A DNA stretch of 64,000 bases, taken from positions 1,364,001-1,428,000 of the forward strand of contig NW_020825330.1 in the NCBI RefSeq assembly GCF_003286085.1, read 5' to 3'. A program made the translations under genes and the position numbers. Below the pieces are notes generated by a model, which saw only the letters and a program-made list of their open reading frames with translations, did no database searches and was not told the DNA's origin. This DNA is from Drosophila persimilis (lineage: Eukaryota > Arthropoda > Insecta > Diptera > Drosophilidae). Numbering within the stretch: the first letter of the stretch is position 1; each line of letters begins with the position of its first letter. Of this stretch, positions 23,891 to 36,099 are shown piece by piece.

Positions 23891-25228
23891 CTACCACAGG
23901 CGGTGCAGATGCAGATTACGCGACAGCACCGATCGCACATCGTTTGTGAAGCGCAGTGCGTCCAGCATGGGCAGCAGCGACAGCAGTGCCGTGTCCATGG
24001 GATCCGAGAACCAACTCTTGATGGGTATGGCATTGTTGGGGAAGCAGCGATATGCCCCCGGGGAATTGTCAATTATAAATATCTGCAAATAAATGTAGGT
24101 AAGATATACACATGTCAAATCTCTAGATCCGTAATTTGTAATCCGGTTTGCCTACCCTATTCAAATCACTGCATATGGCAGACAAGTCTTTGGTATACGA
24201 TCCATAGTCGGGCGTACAGTGTTGTCTGTAGTAGCGCCTCCTCAATATGTTCCGACCATTGTCCAGCTTATCCGCCACAGCAGCTCCATAGATCTCCATG
24301 CTGGCGGTGAATACCACCAGATCATACCATTGTGAGACCTGTAAAGAGGTAGACGATAGATGGTAAATGGGCTTCGATTGCCAGCTATCAGGATTACTAC
24401 AACTTACTACATCCAGAAAGTAGTCCACATGCGGCCGCTTGTGCACAAAGAAGCGCACTGGATTCCGATCGATGGTCACCTTGACGGTGAAGTCGTGCGG
24501 TGTACCCGGCTTCACTGTATTCCTGGGCATCGCATTGTGATGTGAGTGTATCAGGGTTTCGTCCAGATCCAGGACCAGAGTTTTTCGCTGCACCAGACTG
24601 AGCCGATGCCGCGATACCGGAGACAGCGGGAACAATTCATATTTAACCGGTTGATACTGGATAAACTAAGAAAGTTAATCACAATCAACTCTGACTCGAC
24701 ATCGGTTATTTTAGAGTTCGATAAATACAATACTAAGAGTGGAGGGATAGGAATGGTAGTGGTGGTGGGAGGGCAAGGGTGAGCGTTAGCGTTAGCGTGA
24801 GCGTGAGCGCATGCTCGAAGGTCAGGTCTGGTCTTCTTGCAGCGTCATGATGAAACGTTTTGATTGATAAGGCGACCGACTGCAGTGACAAATAGTTGGG
24901 CGGCATGTGCGGTAAACCTTAGCGATCCTTCACTATGCACGGGCCAGCACGGGCCAGAGCCAGCTCGTCTTATCAATTTCCAGTGGCATTTATTGTACTT
25001 ATTTCATCAGTGTGTGTCGATTGGGGGGTGTGGATTGGGGGGTGGGGAATCGCCAACGGGTTAGGTTAGTGGGAATGGGGGGCTTTGAACTATAGGCTTT
25101 TTCGGTGGGGTATAATACTTAATACTTACAGCTCGCACTTGGCGATTGAACATGAAACAGATGCATGTCCAGACTTTTGATAGCAGCAACAAAAGTGCAT
25201 GGAATTTCATTTGCAGAAGGGAAATCAT
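23891..25228 (-). CDS. Dd: Dullard / CTDNEP1 nuclear-envelope phosphatase
   Basis: Dullard is a nuclear-envelope and ER Ser/Thr phosphatase of the SCP/FCP (HAD) class. It activates lipin and dampens BMP signalling. Exons on the minus strand are 25228-25130, 24665-24408, 24338-24156 and 24082-23891; every intron falls between codons, and the product is 243 residues, as in melanogaster. Exon 1 carries the N-terminal membrane helix ([16 protein letters not shown]). Exon 2 has the catalytic HAD motif DLDETL with the nucleophilic Asp. The insertion and motif II (VVFTAS) are in exon 3, and the motif III/IV DN pair (IIDNSP) is in exon 4. Donor 3 (GTAGGC) is weak. The first exon is set off by a 464-bp intron. 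Confidence 0.96.
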
Positions 25229-27317
25229 TTGGTAAGAAGGTTCCGTCCGGTAGCGTCTTCTTACCAAATTTCTATGTCTACCAATTTTTCTGAGTAGAAT
25301 TTTGAATGAATGGGAAACACACTGCGATCGACCGACCGCCGATGACCGATGACCGATGGGATGGGGTTACGCTTCGGTCTTCTGCATTTGCGGAGAGAGC
25401 GAGAGCACGGAGAGAGACAGGGGGCGAGGGATCAGTTCGCGGTTCGGTGTTCCGTTCGTTTTTTCGGTTTACGTTATGTACTGCTGCTCTCTTTCACTTC
25501 TGGCCTTCTTCTTCTTCGCCGGCTAATGATTTCGCTTTACTGTAGCTTTTAGTTTTTTTGTGATAACACGCCGCTTTTGATTTTTGTTGTTATGCTGAAC
25601 GCACACACACACACGCACGCACACCCGCCACACACGAACACCCGCGTGAAAATCGATAACAAGACTCTGCCGCCTAGTGTCGTTCCCCTCTCCTCTCGTT
25701 CTCTTCCCCTTGGTGGGCAAGGCTGCAGAAACAGAGTTTCTTCTTTTATTTTAGCGCGCTTTTTCCGCCTCTATATGTGCGAGACTTCTATGTATGCATT
25801 CTGCCTGACTCCACTATAGCGCTGATCTAGCATATCTTCTGGATTGGATTGGATTGGATTGGAGTGGCGTCTACTTCCTGGCACTTCCAACACACGGCAC
25901 AGCACAGCACAGCACAGCAGTGTACAGAAATCGGGAATCGAGATCAAACAAATTTCTTAAGAGTTGCTATTGAGCAACAATTTTGGAGGATTGATTATCT
26001 GCACATATTTATTGCACTTTGATTTGATGTGTGTGCTTTTTGGTTGGATAATCTCCCGGCCGAGGTTTTCTCATAACTGTTTTGGGTTGCGCTGCTCTTT
26101 AAATTATATAAATATAATTTGTCTGTAGTTTTTTTATTTATTTTTTTCAGCGTTTTTGTTTAATAAACTGTCACACGTATACACACATCCATACAGACGC
26201 GCGCACACACACAGAGTTTGGCCAAAAGCCAGCCAACAAAATATAATTGTGAAAAAATAGTGTATGAGGACCGTCCGTGGCAGAGTACTATGCTATCGAT
26301 AGGCCCCGTTTGTGTGATTGCCGGCTGCAAAATATTTGTTATCGTTGTTTAGCGTTTTTGATATAATTATCACATAAAGTTGCTACAATTTACGAATATC
26401 CTCAATTAAAAACTACAATACTAGCATTATGGTTATTTATTTATAGTGTGGCCCTGAGCGAAGGCCTGCAAAATGATTTGTGCATCGTTGGCATCGTTGG
26501 CAGCACATGCGTACGGGAGCGCCATATTGATGGCGTCCAACCACGAACAGATGCGCCCGTCATGCATTCGCAAACAAGTAAATGCGATTTTCCACACCGC
26601 CCATCTGTTGAAATGTCCGCCAACATATTTAGCCATTAATATTGGAATTTACAGTAGCCAAAAGTTGTACATTTTCAATAGTTAACCGATTTTTGTTTTG
26701 ACCACATTATATCCACGTATTCCGTCATGCAAAGATGCGGAGCACGACACCAAGCGCCGTCTGTTCGTGTATGAATGACAGCCAACCGATTAATCGCTTC
26801 GAGCAGCCGCCTGGTGTAATCGTTTTAAGCGTCGTTCTTTGCAATTTGCAAAAAGTGCCAGAAAAAGAGAAAAATATGCAGACTTTGCGCAAAACCATTT
26901 GAATGCCAATTGTGCTGACGTCCAATATTCAGACGAAAACCAAAAGCCAAGGGACAGGTGCAAAGTGCTCGAGGATTTGAACAAATTATTTTCCGTGTCT
27001 CCTGCGTGTGTGTGCGTGTGGTGTGTCTGTTAATGTGTGTTGCGGCGCGTGGGTGAGTGTGTGCGAGCGTGCGTGCGTGTGTGTGTGTGTAAAAAAAAGC
27101 CGCACACTGCAAAAAAAACAGTGAAAAATTTCCTTTTTGCCCTTTTTCTCGCATTTGGCAATCAAAAACCGTACAAAGGGGCGCCCCCAACACCCGTGGC
27201 GAACCGACGAATCGGTTTTATATATTTTTTTCCCCCAACCGGTTTAGAATAACCGCTAAAATTGTGGAAAAACAGGAGAAAACTCCCAAGCGGAAGAAGA
27301 AGACTGCAGCCAGTAAA
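25229..27317. promoter_or_regulatory. Divergent promoter and leader region of dullard (-) and CG10555 (+)
   Basis: 2.1 kb between two divergent start codons. A perfect DRE, TATCGATA, is at 26294-26301. CT/CA-rich tracts lie at 25602-25640, and a TG run with poly-A lies at 27058-27120 inside the likely CG10555 leader. A small minus-strand frame at 26433-26636 is described separately. Transcription starts were not resolved. Confidence 0.5.
26433..26636 (-). CDS. Possible small ORF (67 residues) of unknown function
   Basis: The frame starts with a real ATG (26634-26636) and ends TAA, with AATAAA overlapping the stop region. Its composition is non-repetitive, unlike surrounding sequence, with several Cys, Trp and His residues (RWAVWKIAFTCLRMHDGRICSW). 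No signal peptide or membrane segment is obvious and I do not recognise a family. It could equally be a chance frame in the dullard/CG10555 intergenic region. Confidence 0.2.
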   Translation of the reverse strand: MAKYVGGHFNRWAVWKIAFTCLRMHDGRICSWLDAINMALPYACAANDANDAQIILQAFAQGHTINK

Positions 27318-29990
27318 ATGTCTGCAGTTTACTCGCCGCAGCCGCCGCAGCAGCAGCAGCAACCGCCTCCCCCACCACAGCAGCAGCAGCAGCAACCGCC
27401 CCCCAATGCCATGTCCCTGCAGCAGCAGCAGCAGCAACAGCAGCAACAACAACAGCAGCCACCTGGCGTCGGCGGCGGCGGCGGTGGCAGCGTCCTCGGC
27501 TCCCAGGGCGGGCTGCTGCCCATGGGGATGCAGCAGCAGCAGCGTATCACTGGCGTGCCGCCAATGGGAGTGCCCGGCTCCCCCGGTAGCATCATCACCG
27601 GTGTGGGTGGCGGCGGCGGTGGCGTCGGTGTCGGTGGATGCGGCAACATGATGGGTGTCACTCCGCCATCGACTCCACGCGGCGGCGGCGGCGGTGGTGG
27701 TGGCGGAGGCCTTGGCGGCGTCGGCGGTGGACCGCCGCAGGTCAACTCTGCGCAGATCCAGAAGATGCTCGACGAGAACTGCGGCCTGATCCAGACGATT
27801 CAGGACTTCCAGAGCATGGGCAAGGCGCAGGAGTGCATGTCCTACCATGTGGCCCTGCACAGGAATCTGGTATATCTGGCCCAGCTGGCGGATCCTGCAA
27901 TGAATATCTCCCAGATATTGCCGGTGAGTGCTGGAGACGAGAGGCCTCGGCCTCGGCCTGAGCCTGAGCCTGGGGCAATCTTTTAATGCTCTCTGCCACA
28001 CACAAACAGCCGCCGCACATCCTGCAGACACAGGCGATGCAGCAGGGCAACCAGCAGACGCCGGGTGGTCCCACCGGTCCGCACGGTATGCTGGGCGGCC
28101 TACCGCCGCCCCAACAACAACAACAACAGCCACAGCAGCCGGGCGGCCCAGGCCAGGGCCAGCCCCAACAGGCGGGTGGACCACCGCAAATGGGTGGCAT
28201 GCAGCAGCATAGCAGCGAGCCCGGCGTCCAAATGACACCCTATGGCGGCCAGCAGCAGCAGCAACAGCAGCCGCCACATCCCGGCATGCCACCCAATCCT
28301 CAGCAGCAATCTCAGCAGCAGCAGCAACAACAACAACAACAACAGCAGGCAGCGGCCGCAGCTGCGGCGGCAGCAGCAGCAGCAGCGGCAGCCGCTGGCC
28401 AGCAGCAGGTGACGCAAGTGAGTCAGGCCGGGCCACAGGTCCAGCAGCAGCAGCATCCCTCGGCGATCTACCGCAATGCCCAGGGCGGGGGCCAGCCGGG
28501 ACAGGGCCCTGCACAGCAATCGATTCTACCCAGTAAGTGTAAAGTATTCGCCGTCCAGGGGAGGTGCGCCTCCAGCTTTGTCCGATGATGATCCTCATGT
28601 CTTCCCTCATATTCTTACAGATCAGCAGCAGCAGCAGCGGCCCAACAATGGCCCCCTCTCAGGACCCGGCCAGAACCAGCAGCCGCCGCAGCAGCAACAG
28701 CAGCCACAGCAGGGCTCCCAGCAACCCCCCAACCAGCAGCAGCAGCAACAGCCCCAACAACAGCAGGGACCGCAGCAGGGCGGACCGGGCGGAGTGCCGC
28801 CGCCCCAGACCCCGTACCGCGTGAGCTACCAGCAGCAGCAGCAACAGCACGGCCACTATCCCGGCTATCCGCCGCAAACGCAGCCCCAGTACCAGCCCCA
28901 GGGCGCCTATCCGTACGGACCGCCGGCGCAGGGCTATGGGCCACCGCCTCCGGGGCCCCCGAATGCAGCGCAGGCCGGCTACCATCATGGTGGAGCCGGA
29001 GCAGGGGCCGGGGGACATGGCGGCTATCAACCGAACACTGGTGGACCCGGGCAGCAGGCTCCGCCACCGGGCGTTTATGCACCGCCGCCGGGAAGCCAGC
29101 AGGGCGTGCCGCCTGGTCAGCAACCCCCACCGCCGCCGGGACAGATGTACGGACCGCCGCCGGGGACCGCAGGTGGCCAGCAGGTGGGAGCGCCCGGTGG
29201 GCCGCCTGGTCCGCCGCAAAGCGTGAATCAGTATGGTCCGCCGCCGCCACAGAACTCGACGGGTGGGCCGCCACCCATGAGCTATGCCGGGTACCCCCCA
29301 AATCCCAATCAGTACGGCCAGGCGGGGGCTGGAGGAGCGCCACCGGGTGGAGGCTATGGGCCACCCCCTCCGCCCAACAGCAGCGGACAGTCGCCGTACC
29401 AGGCCTACCAGCAGCAGCAGCAGCAGCAGGCGGTCGGTGCCGGAGGCGCACCGCCGGGCAGTAGCTATCCGGGCGGGCCGCCGACGAGTGTGGTGTCCGG
29501 GGGTCCGCCGCCGCCACCCGGTGGCTATAGCCAGACAACGGCGCCCAGCCAGACGCCGCCGCCGCAGGGACCCCAGCAACAGCAGCCGGGTGGCGGTGGA
29601 GCGGGCTCCAATCCGAACGGGCCCAATGCCCAACAACAGTCGACGCCGCCGCCATCGGGCGGTGTGGGAGGAAATCCACAGCAGCAGCAGCAAGTGCCGC
29701 AAGGTGGGGCAGGAGGGGCAGGCTCTCAGCAGCAACAGCAGCAGCAGTACGCGCCGCCGCCGCCCCAACAGCAACAGCAGCAGGGAGGGCCGGGTGGAGT
29801 GGTCGTCTCAGGGGTGGCACCGCTGCCCACCCAGGTCCAGCCCACCTACTCGACGCCCGGCGGCGTGACTGGCTATGGACCGCCGCAACCGCAGCAGCAA
29901 CAACAGCAGCAGCAAGTTCCGGGAGGACCTCCTACCTCCCAGCAGCAGCCCCCACCGACCGGTGGACCCCCCAATCCCCAGTCCAGTGCC

Positions 29991-30021
<31 letters not shown>

Positions 30022-30335
30022 AGCAGCAGCAACAACCGCCGCCCAATGGTGCCACGCCTAATATGCCGCCCAATCAATATCAGCCGGCTCCTGGCGCCCC
30101 ACAGCCGTATGGGGGACCGCCGCCGCAGGCCTACGGACCACCTCCACCGGGCAGTGCCTATCCCGGCCATGCGTACCATCAGCCACCGCAGGCGGGTGGT
30201 TATGCTCAGTATCCGCCCACGCAGGGCTATCAGGGCTACAGGCCAGCGGGCGCACAAATGCCGCCGCCGGGAGCACCCCAGGGACCGCCACCGACGGGGG
30301 CCTACGGTTACTACAGCAATCAACCGCCGCAATGA
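27318..30335 (+). CDS. CG10555: SS18/SYT homolog, SWI/SNF-associated co-activator (CG10555)
   Basis: Exons 27318-27923, 28010-28532 and 28621-30335 encode 947 residues; the ATG at 27318 is the first in frame. Residues about 141-202 form the SNH/SSXT domain (SAQIQKMLDENCGLIQTIQDF, then LHRNLVYLAQLAD), which in human SS18 binds BRM/BRG1 within the BAF complex. The rest is low complexity: polyGln runs encoded by CAG/CAA (opa), polyGly, an Ala run near the end of exon 2, and a C-terminal region of YGPPP, GGPP and YxGY repeats like the QPGY transactivation domain of SS18. It is much longer than human SS18 because of these repeats. Introns are 86 and 88 bp. Long antisense frames across it are artefacts of the triplet repeats. 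Nuclear co-activator is the family role. Confidence 0.95.
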
Positions 30336-32230
30336 GGCTGAGGTGACCGTGGTGGGGGCAACGGCAGGAGGAGGAGGAGTCCATGTCCATCCACTCGAAA
30401 AAATGCTCATGATGAAATGGGATTCATGAAGGATACAAGGAAGGAGAGCTCCCGCACCCGAAATGAAGACGATTCTTTTTGCATACAATTTTAGAGTTTA
30501 AGCGGCAGATCGGCAGACAGTTATCGAAATAGATATATATACAGATATATGTATATATATACGATACGATATATAATACACTTTTAAGGAACCTCCTCCT
30601 CCTGTCTCTTGCTTCACAAGAACTGGAAATGGAAACTTCCTGAAGAGTGAGTGAGAGAGAGATAGAGAGAGAGCGAGCGAGAGAGTACGCAAGAGTCCTG
30701 CGCTTCGGTCTTTTAGTTTTAATCAACCCCCTCCCCCCTCTATATATAGTAGTAGATGTGTGTTTCTTAACCATAAGAATTAGCTATTTACACAAATTTT
30801 TTTGTCGTGTCGTAGAGAGAAACGATAGATAGATCTACGGGCTCTATCCATCCATTTATATTCACATTAATTTGATTATTGTTTTTATTTCAACGAGCAT
30901 GCCCCTCCCCCGTTTCCACCCTTTTCCCCTTAGTTTATTTGTTCTTTTCGCGTACTTTAGAATAAGCAGCTCCCAGCCCCGTAAACTAGTTTAAATATTT
31001 AAATGAGAAAATTATATATAATACAATACTATTACATTGATGCCTACACTAATGGCAGGGACTGTGCGAAGGATTATGCTATTAAAAAACAAAAACAAAA
31101 AACAAAACATTCAGCAAACGAAAAGGAAAAGGAAAAACTACAACAAATTGGAACTCTAGAAATATATACATTTTTATATTTTTGGTCTTTAAAGTTTTTG
31201 TTTCTATTTTTTTTTTTTTTTTGTATAGTTAATGAATATAGTGGAATACAGTGGACACTCCATAAGACTCTGTAAAGTTTGATAATAATTAACACGATAC
31301 GCGGGATCGCCTGGAATCGATGGGATTCTATTAAAATAATTATTATTATTATTGCATTTTAATGCCTAAAAAAAACACAAATGAGTTCCAAAATATATCT
31401 ATCTAGCATTTAGTATTAAAATAAATATTTATTTAGCTAACGAAAGGGAAACCAACAAAAACACAAACACAAACGACAAGCGTTGTACTGTTACTCAAAG
31501 GAGAGAAAAATTAATGATTTAAAGAGATTTCGATTGTAGGCTATAAGAATGTGTTCCACTCAAATCAAGTGTCCACTGTAGTAGTCGTCCCTTTCCCCTC
31601 ACGTGACCCCTTGAAACGAAAAAATTCCATACAGAATTCTTGTACTGATCTTGTAATCCCCTACGAGATTCTGTCCCGCTCACTCGTTTCATGCGCCAGC
31701 TCGCTCTAAAGCAGGTCTAAAGCCCCATTACCCCCCGCCCCCCGACTATTGCTGCTCTGCTCTTTGCTCGGAAGTCTCGAATTAAATTATCCCCAAACCC
31801 CAACCCTCCCCCCACAGACATCGAGAAAATATATAGAGATACGAGTATATCAAATAGCATTTAGAAATTTCTATTTTCAAAATGCAAAATAAGAAATATA
31901 AAAAATAAAAACAAAACAAAAAAAGAGAATACAATAAATTCGACACAAATTTTTTAATTTATTTTTAAGATTTTATGGAAAAGAAATTTAATTTTTCTAA
32001 AGGATTCCTTGGGGATTGGGCTTTAAGGAGAGGAGGTGCTAGAAAAAAAGATATCATTTTTCGAAAATCTTTTTTAATTTATTTTTTATAATTTCTAGAA
32101 AAGAAATTGAATTTTAGATCTTTTTTCAGAGATTGTTTGTGGATTAAGAAATTGAGAGTGGGGATTTATAAGAATATACTCTGGAGAAGAAAACTCATTT
32201 CTTGAGCAAGTAAGCCCACACTCTTTTCCT
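30336..32230 (+). other. 3' UTR and downstream spacer of CG10555
   Basis: AT-rich non-coding sequence after the CG10555 stop. AATAAA at 31904-31909 within an A-rich tract is the best candidate 3' end, with an earlier AATAAA near 31420. Beyond it lies a short tandem duplication (31945-32120). No gene seen. Confidence 0.55.
31945..32120 (+). repeat. Imperfect tandem duplication of about 120 bp
   Basis: The block TTTTTTAATTTATTTTT-A--ATTT--GGAAAAGAAATT-AATTTT occurs near 31950-32000 and again near 32069-32115, with related downstream words (GGGGATTGGG versus TTGTGGATT). Confidence 0.55.
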
Positions 32231-32291
32231 GAGTAAAAGGTGGCAAATTGGTGGAAAATCATCAATTCCTTCTATTACTGTCACACATGGT

Positions 32292-32738
32292 TTGGGATTC
32301 GAAAAGCTTGTAATGGAGTCCGGCCTCTACAGTCTGGGCCACGACCAGATACAGATACTGGATTTGGTGGTCGTCGCCACCCATGCGGAAGAGCCGTACG
32401 TGGCGCAACTTCTGTTGGCCATAATAAAGTATTAAGATATTCCAAGCCACCGGCCAGGCAAAGAGCAAGTCGACTACAAAGCATGCGCTACCCAACACTG
32501 CTCCATGAAGCCCGAAAATTATTTCAGAGAGTGTGAATCCATCGTTTCTCTGACGGTGTGATGTGCTCCCACTGCATGGTTTTCCCCGGCACTGCTTGCG
32601 CAGAAAATTCGCTGCTTGCAAAATGCTGCATCGCATGGCAGCCTGCAAGTGCATCCGGTTGTATTGGTTGCAACCCTCTTTATGCCGTTATTCGGAGTCG
32701 AGCTTTTAGCGAACATCGACGCGCATTACCCAGCACTG
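32292..32738 (+). pseudogene. Decayed coding relic of unrecognised origin
   Basis: Frame 3 on the plus strand reads as plausible protein with G/C-rich third codon positions for about 150 codons. It is broken by an in-frame TAA (near 32431), a TGA (near 32559) and a final TAG (near 32736). Visible stretches include MESGLYSLGHDQIQILDL, a Cys-rich part (KACATQHCSMKPENYF) and a hydrophobic part (VVLVATLFMPLFGVELL). No ATG-led intact frame, splice sites or family match were found. It lies just past the presumed 3' end of PIG-T. The antisense strand also has an open 130-codon frame (32262-32654), so the true coding strand is uncertain. Confidence 0.35.
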
Positions 32739-32978
32739 GAGGAAACTTTTTAGTGCCGAAGCCGAAACTCTTTATTTATTTTTTTGTTATAGCTTCAAGC
32801 AGTCATGTTACAGCTTGGATCCCATCCCAGCCAGACAATAGACAATGGAATGCATCAACGGGAGGATGTGACACCGCCTTGGATTGGCGCTTCGAGAGGG
32901 CCTCCGAGGCTTGACGGCGGCCTACGGTGAAGCACTTTGAAGGAAGCGGCCAACCATTTAAGGTGTACTTCCTGGCCA

Positions 32979-34966
32979 TCATAGATCCCAGACAGTCGGA
33001 CATGCTGCGCTTGACAGCGATTCAAATGGATTTGCAATCAGCGATTCCGCTGCCTCTTCTTTCCCTTCCCTCTCCTCTTCTTGGTCGTCGTCCGCCTTCT
33101 CATTGGGGCATGGATCATCGGGGACGACCCCTTCCCTTTTCCCCTCCATTGGTGTCGACTCCTGACCCCCCCGACTAAACAGCTTTTCCTTGAGCCTCTT
33201 GAGGAAGTTCCGAGGTCCGGCTGATGTCGGGCGCACCACCACAATCACCTTGGTGGCCACACTGTGGATGGGGCCAAAGGCCAGAGCCACCACAGTGCAG
33301 GCCAAACAGATGACGTTGTAGGGCATGCTGAAGTCGGGCGTGGGCAGCGAAACGATCAGGGCTTCGGTGTGCAGGCCCAGCACATACGATGGGCGGGTAG
33401 CGTTGAACGAATGGGCAAAGAGATGGCCCTCCAGGGGCAGGGCCGAGTAGTTGGTGCCCATCGGCAGGGAACTGGAGACAAGGGCCGCATTGATGTAGTG
33501 GCCGTGATTGGCATCGGGAGGATACTCGAGCCACTTGAGCACCAGGTAGTCCACATCGATGGTGATCAGCGCCGAGCTCTGGCCGGGCAGCAGGAACCCA
33601 ATCTCCAGGTGGGTGGGCAGCTCCCGCTGCTTACCGGGAGCGTAATGGAGCAGCTTGAAAGGCAGCGTCTCGCGGCCGTATTCGTGTCGGCCCATGGACC
33701 GACGACGGATATTGAGGGTATGCAGATAGGCGTGCACATACCACGGTATGAGCTCCTGCACCACGATTGGCAGCGGTGCGTAATGCGAATTGGTCACCTC
33801 CGTGACGATGCGTCCCCGCTCCTGGCCTTGGCCTAGGAGATAGCGATGCACGTAGATGGGCGGCGGGGCGGGCTTCAGACGGTTGCGTCGCACCTCGCCC
33901 TTGGGCGCCAGCCAGGCGATATTGAACAGCCGCTCGCCCTGGTCCTGGAACTGCTCCTGCATGTCGTACACCCCATAGAGCACTGTATATCCGCCCCTCG
34001 TCGTCTTCACCTCCGCGGGCGGGAGCGGCACCAGCTGGTAGCGGGCGCCGAGCTCGTTGCACTGCACATAGATCTTGCTGGTGGTCGCCAGCTCGCAGTA
34101 GCCGTTGAGGCCCATGCCGAAGAGGCGGCGCAGCGAGAAATCGTTGCCGCTCTGCTCGAGCAGGCGGAGATCGTAGACGAGATTCGCCGTCTGCGTCAGC
34201 TCCAGGATGCAGTTGTCCTCGTCGTAGTCCTGACACAGGGTGCGCACCTTCAGGCCCAGCGAATGGTACTTGGTGTTGTGCACATAGCCGGAGTTGAGCA
34301 GCGAGGCGAATCCCGAGGCACTACCGCAAGGTAGCAGCTTCTTCCAGGGCGTCAGATTCTCCGTGCAGACAATCTCCCGCGGCAACGAGGCGTAGCGCAC
34401 AAACGTCTCCCGATTGGCAGGCATGAACTGTGGCCGCAGCAGATGCCTGGGCGATATGCTGTTGGTGTTGTCCACAAAGTTGAGCGAGGCGCACAGGACG
34501 CCGGAGAAGACGTTTGCAAGCTGGGCCCACTGCTTGTCCACCGCCTCGTCGGTGAGATTGGGTCCCTTGAACCAAGCCCACATCTCGGCCCCACTGGTTG
34601 CCTCAACGATGGGATAGCCCCAAGTCTCGTAGCGCCACAAGCCCTGCGTGAGGCCGATGTGCAGCTCCTTTACATCGAACTGCTGCAGCAGCTCGGCAAT
34701 GACGCGGGGCGTCAGCTGCGTGTGGTAGACTGAAAGAGCCACGATTATAGGGATAGGATACAGGGCATTCGGTGACTATGCTACTCACGGTTCTCCTTCT
34801 GGCCGTAGTGCCATCGTGTGGTAAACTGGAAGTACGTGTTTACATGATCGCCGGATAAGGGACGCACAACGAGCTCCTCATGGAAGTGCTCGTCCTTAGG
34901 GGTTGTCTGGGCTAAGACACTGGCAAGCAGAAGGGCGACCACACACCACAGATGTACCCAAGACAT
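32979..34966 (-). CDS. PIG-T: PIG-T, GPI transamidase subunit (CG11190)
   Basis: PIG-T is a structural ER subunit of the GPI transamidase, which attaches GPI anchors to proteins. Exons on the minus strand are 34966-34789 and 34729-32979, giving 642 residues. A cleavable signal peptide is evident at residues 1-20 (WCVVALLLASVLAQ). Then follows the conserved luminal domain, with features such as ELHIGLTQGLWRYETWGYP and the late PGKQRELPTHLEIGFLLP segment. A single transmembrane helix lies at about 530-552. The cytosolic tail is long, about 90 residues, acidic and low in complexity (DDDQEEEREGKEE), longer than in human PIG-T, so the C-terminus is the least certain part. A minus-strand AATAAA (plus 32771-32776) would end the message near 32.75 kb. 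Confidence 0.94.
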
Positions 34967-36080
34967 CTGAATGCGTATTAAATGAGCAGGGCAGTTGCAA
35001 TTATGAAATTGCGGCAGATGCAAGATGCAGATGCCAAAGATAAGAAACAGCGGGTAAGAGCAGGGTTGATTTCATCATTTCAGAGTTGCTTTGCTTTATT
35101 TTCTCGATGCATCCGCGATGGTCACACTGTATTCCTGTATTCTTTCGCAGCATCCATCTCAAAAATACTACAAAAAAGTATAAAAATACTAGACTTTCTA
35201 GGAGCGAGCTAAAAATTCGTAACAATCTGGATGAAAACCTCATATACCCCAATTTGTATATGCTAAAGGAGTAGAAATATACTTATTTTTAATTTAGTTT
35301 ATTCTACTTTCATGTATATGTACATATATAGTAAATAGTTTGATCATCTGTATCTCCAGGATCGATTGCTATACCGTATTTTGTTATCCCACATCGCGTC
35401 ATCTGGTCTGGCCTTGCTTTCCTCTGCGAGGGAAAACACACTAAAACATTTAATATTTTCTTTGTTTTTCATTTAAAAAAAAAAACGTCAAACTTGTCAA
35501 TCAAATTGAGGAATATAATGGTCGGTCACACTGATTTCGTGACACGTCTAGCGCACCTTGCAAATTTTATACTTTTCATAGTATTTTCCAGTATTTTTCA
35601 AGACGCGCTATGGAGTCACCCTCTTGTCCAATGCAGCAATGTATAAATCGTGTAGAAATGCTATTTTGAGCCTATTTCGTGATCAGCATCGAGTGTCGGG
35701 AAAAAAGGCTTGCCAAAAAGTGCATAGTGGTGTGTTTTTCACACTGGCGCTTCCATGGGGCTTATACGAAAAAAAGACGGACAACAATTTTTTAAACGCC
35801 CACATTTCCCCTTCAGGTGTCGCTTTCGGAAATTACATTAAAATGTAGTTCGTATGTAGCAAATGTGTAGTTAGAGTGTAGTTACCATGTAAGGAAATTC
35901 ATTTAGGGGAAATTGCTTTTGCTTAAACCTTTTTTATAAGCAATGCAACAAAGTTGAAAACTTATTTTAAACCAGTCTTGGAGGAAATCGATTTTTCAAT
36001 CGTATAAAATAATGAGTTCAGAGCTGAGAGTCCTAGCTACCTAGTAATTTTCAACCGAATATCAGAAACGAGAAATATGA
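34967..36080. other. Upstream region of PIG-T with two plus-sense motif-1 sites
   Basis: Non-coding. TGGTCACACTG at 35119-35129 and CGGTCACACTG at 35523-35533 both read on the plus strand, opposite to PIG-T. GTATTTTT-type words flank them. Short plus frames around 35.6-35.85 kb are not convincing genes. Confidence 0.5.
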
Positions 36081-36099
36081 TCAAACTTGAATACAAATA

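Noticed and set aside
27162-28610. Long minus-strand open frames opposite CG10555 (also 28615-30488)
   Set aside because: They are the antisense of CAG, CCG and GGC repeats, giving only Leu, Ala and Arg runs. The plus strand has the SNH domain, splice sites and a proper stop.
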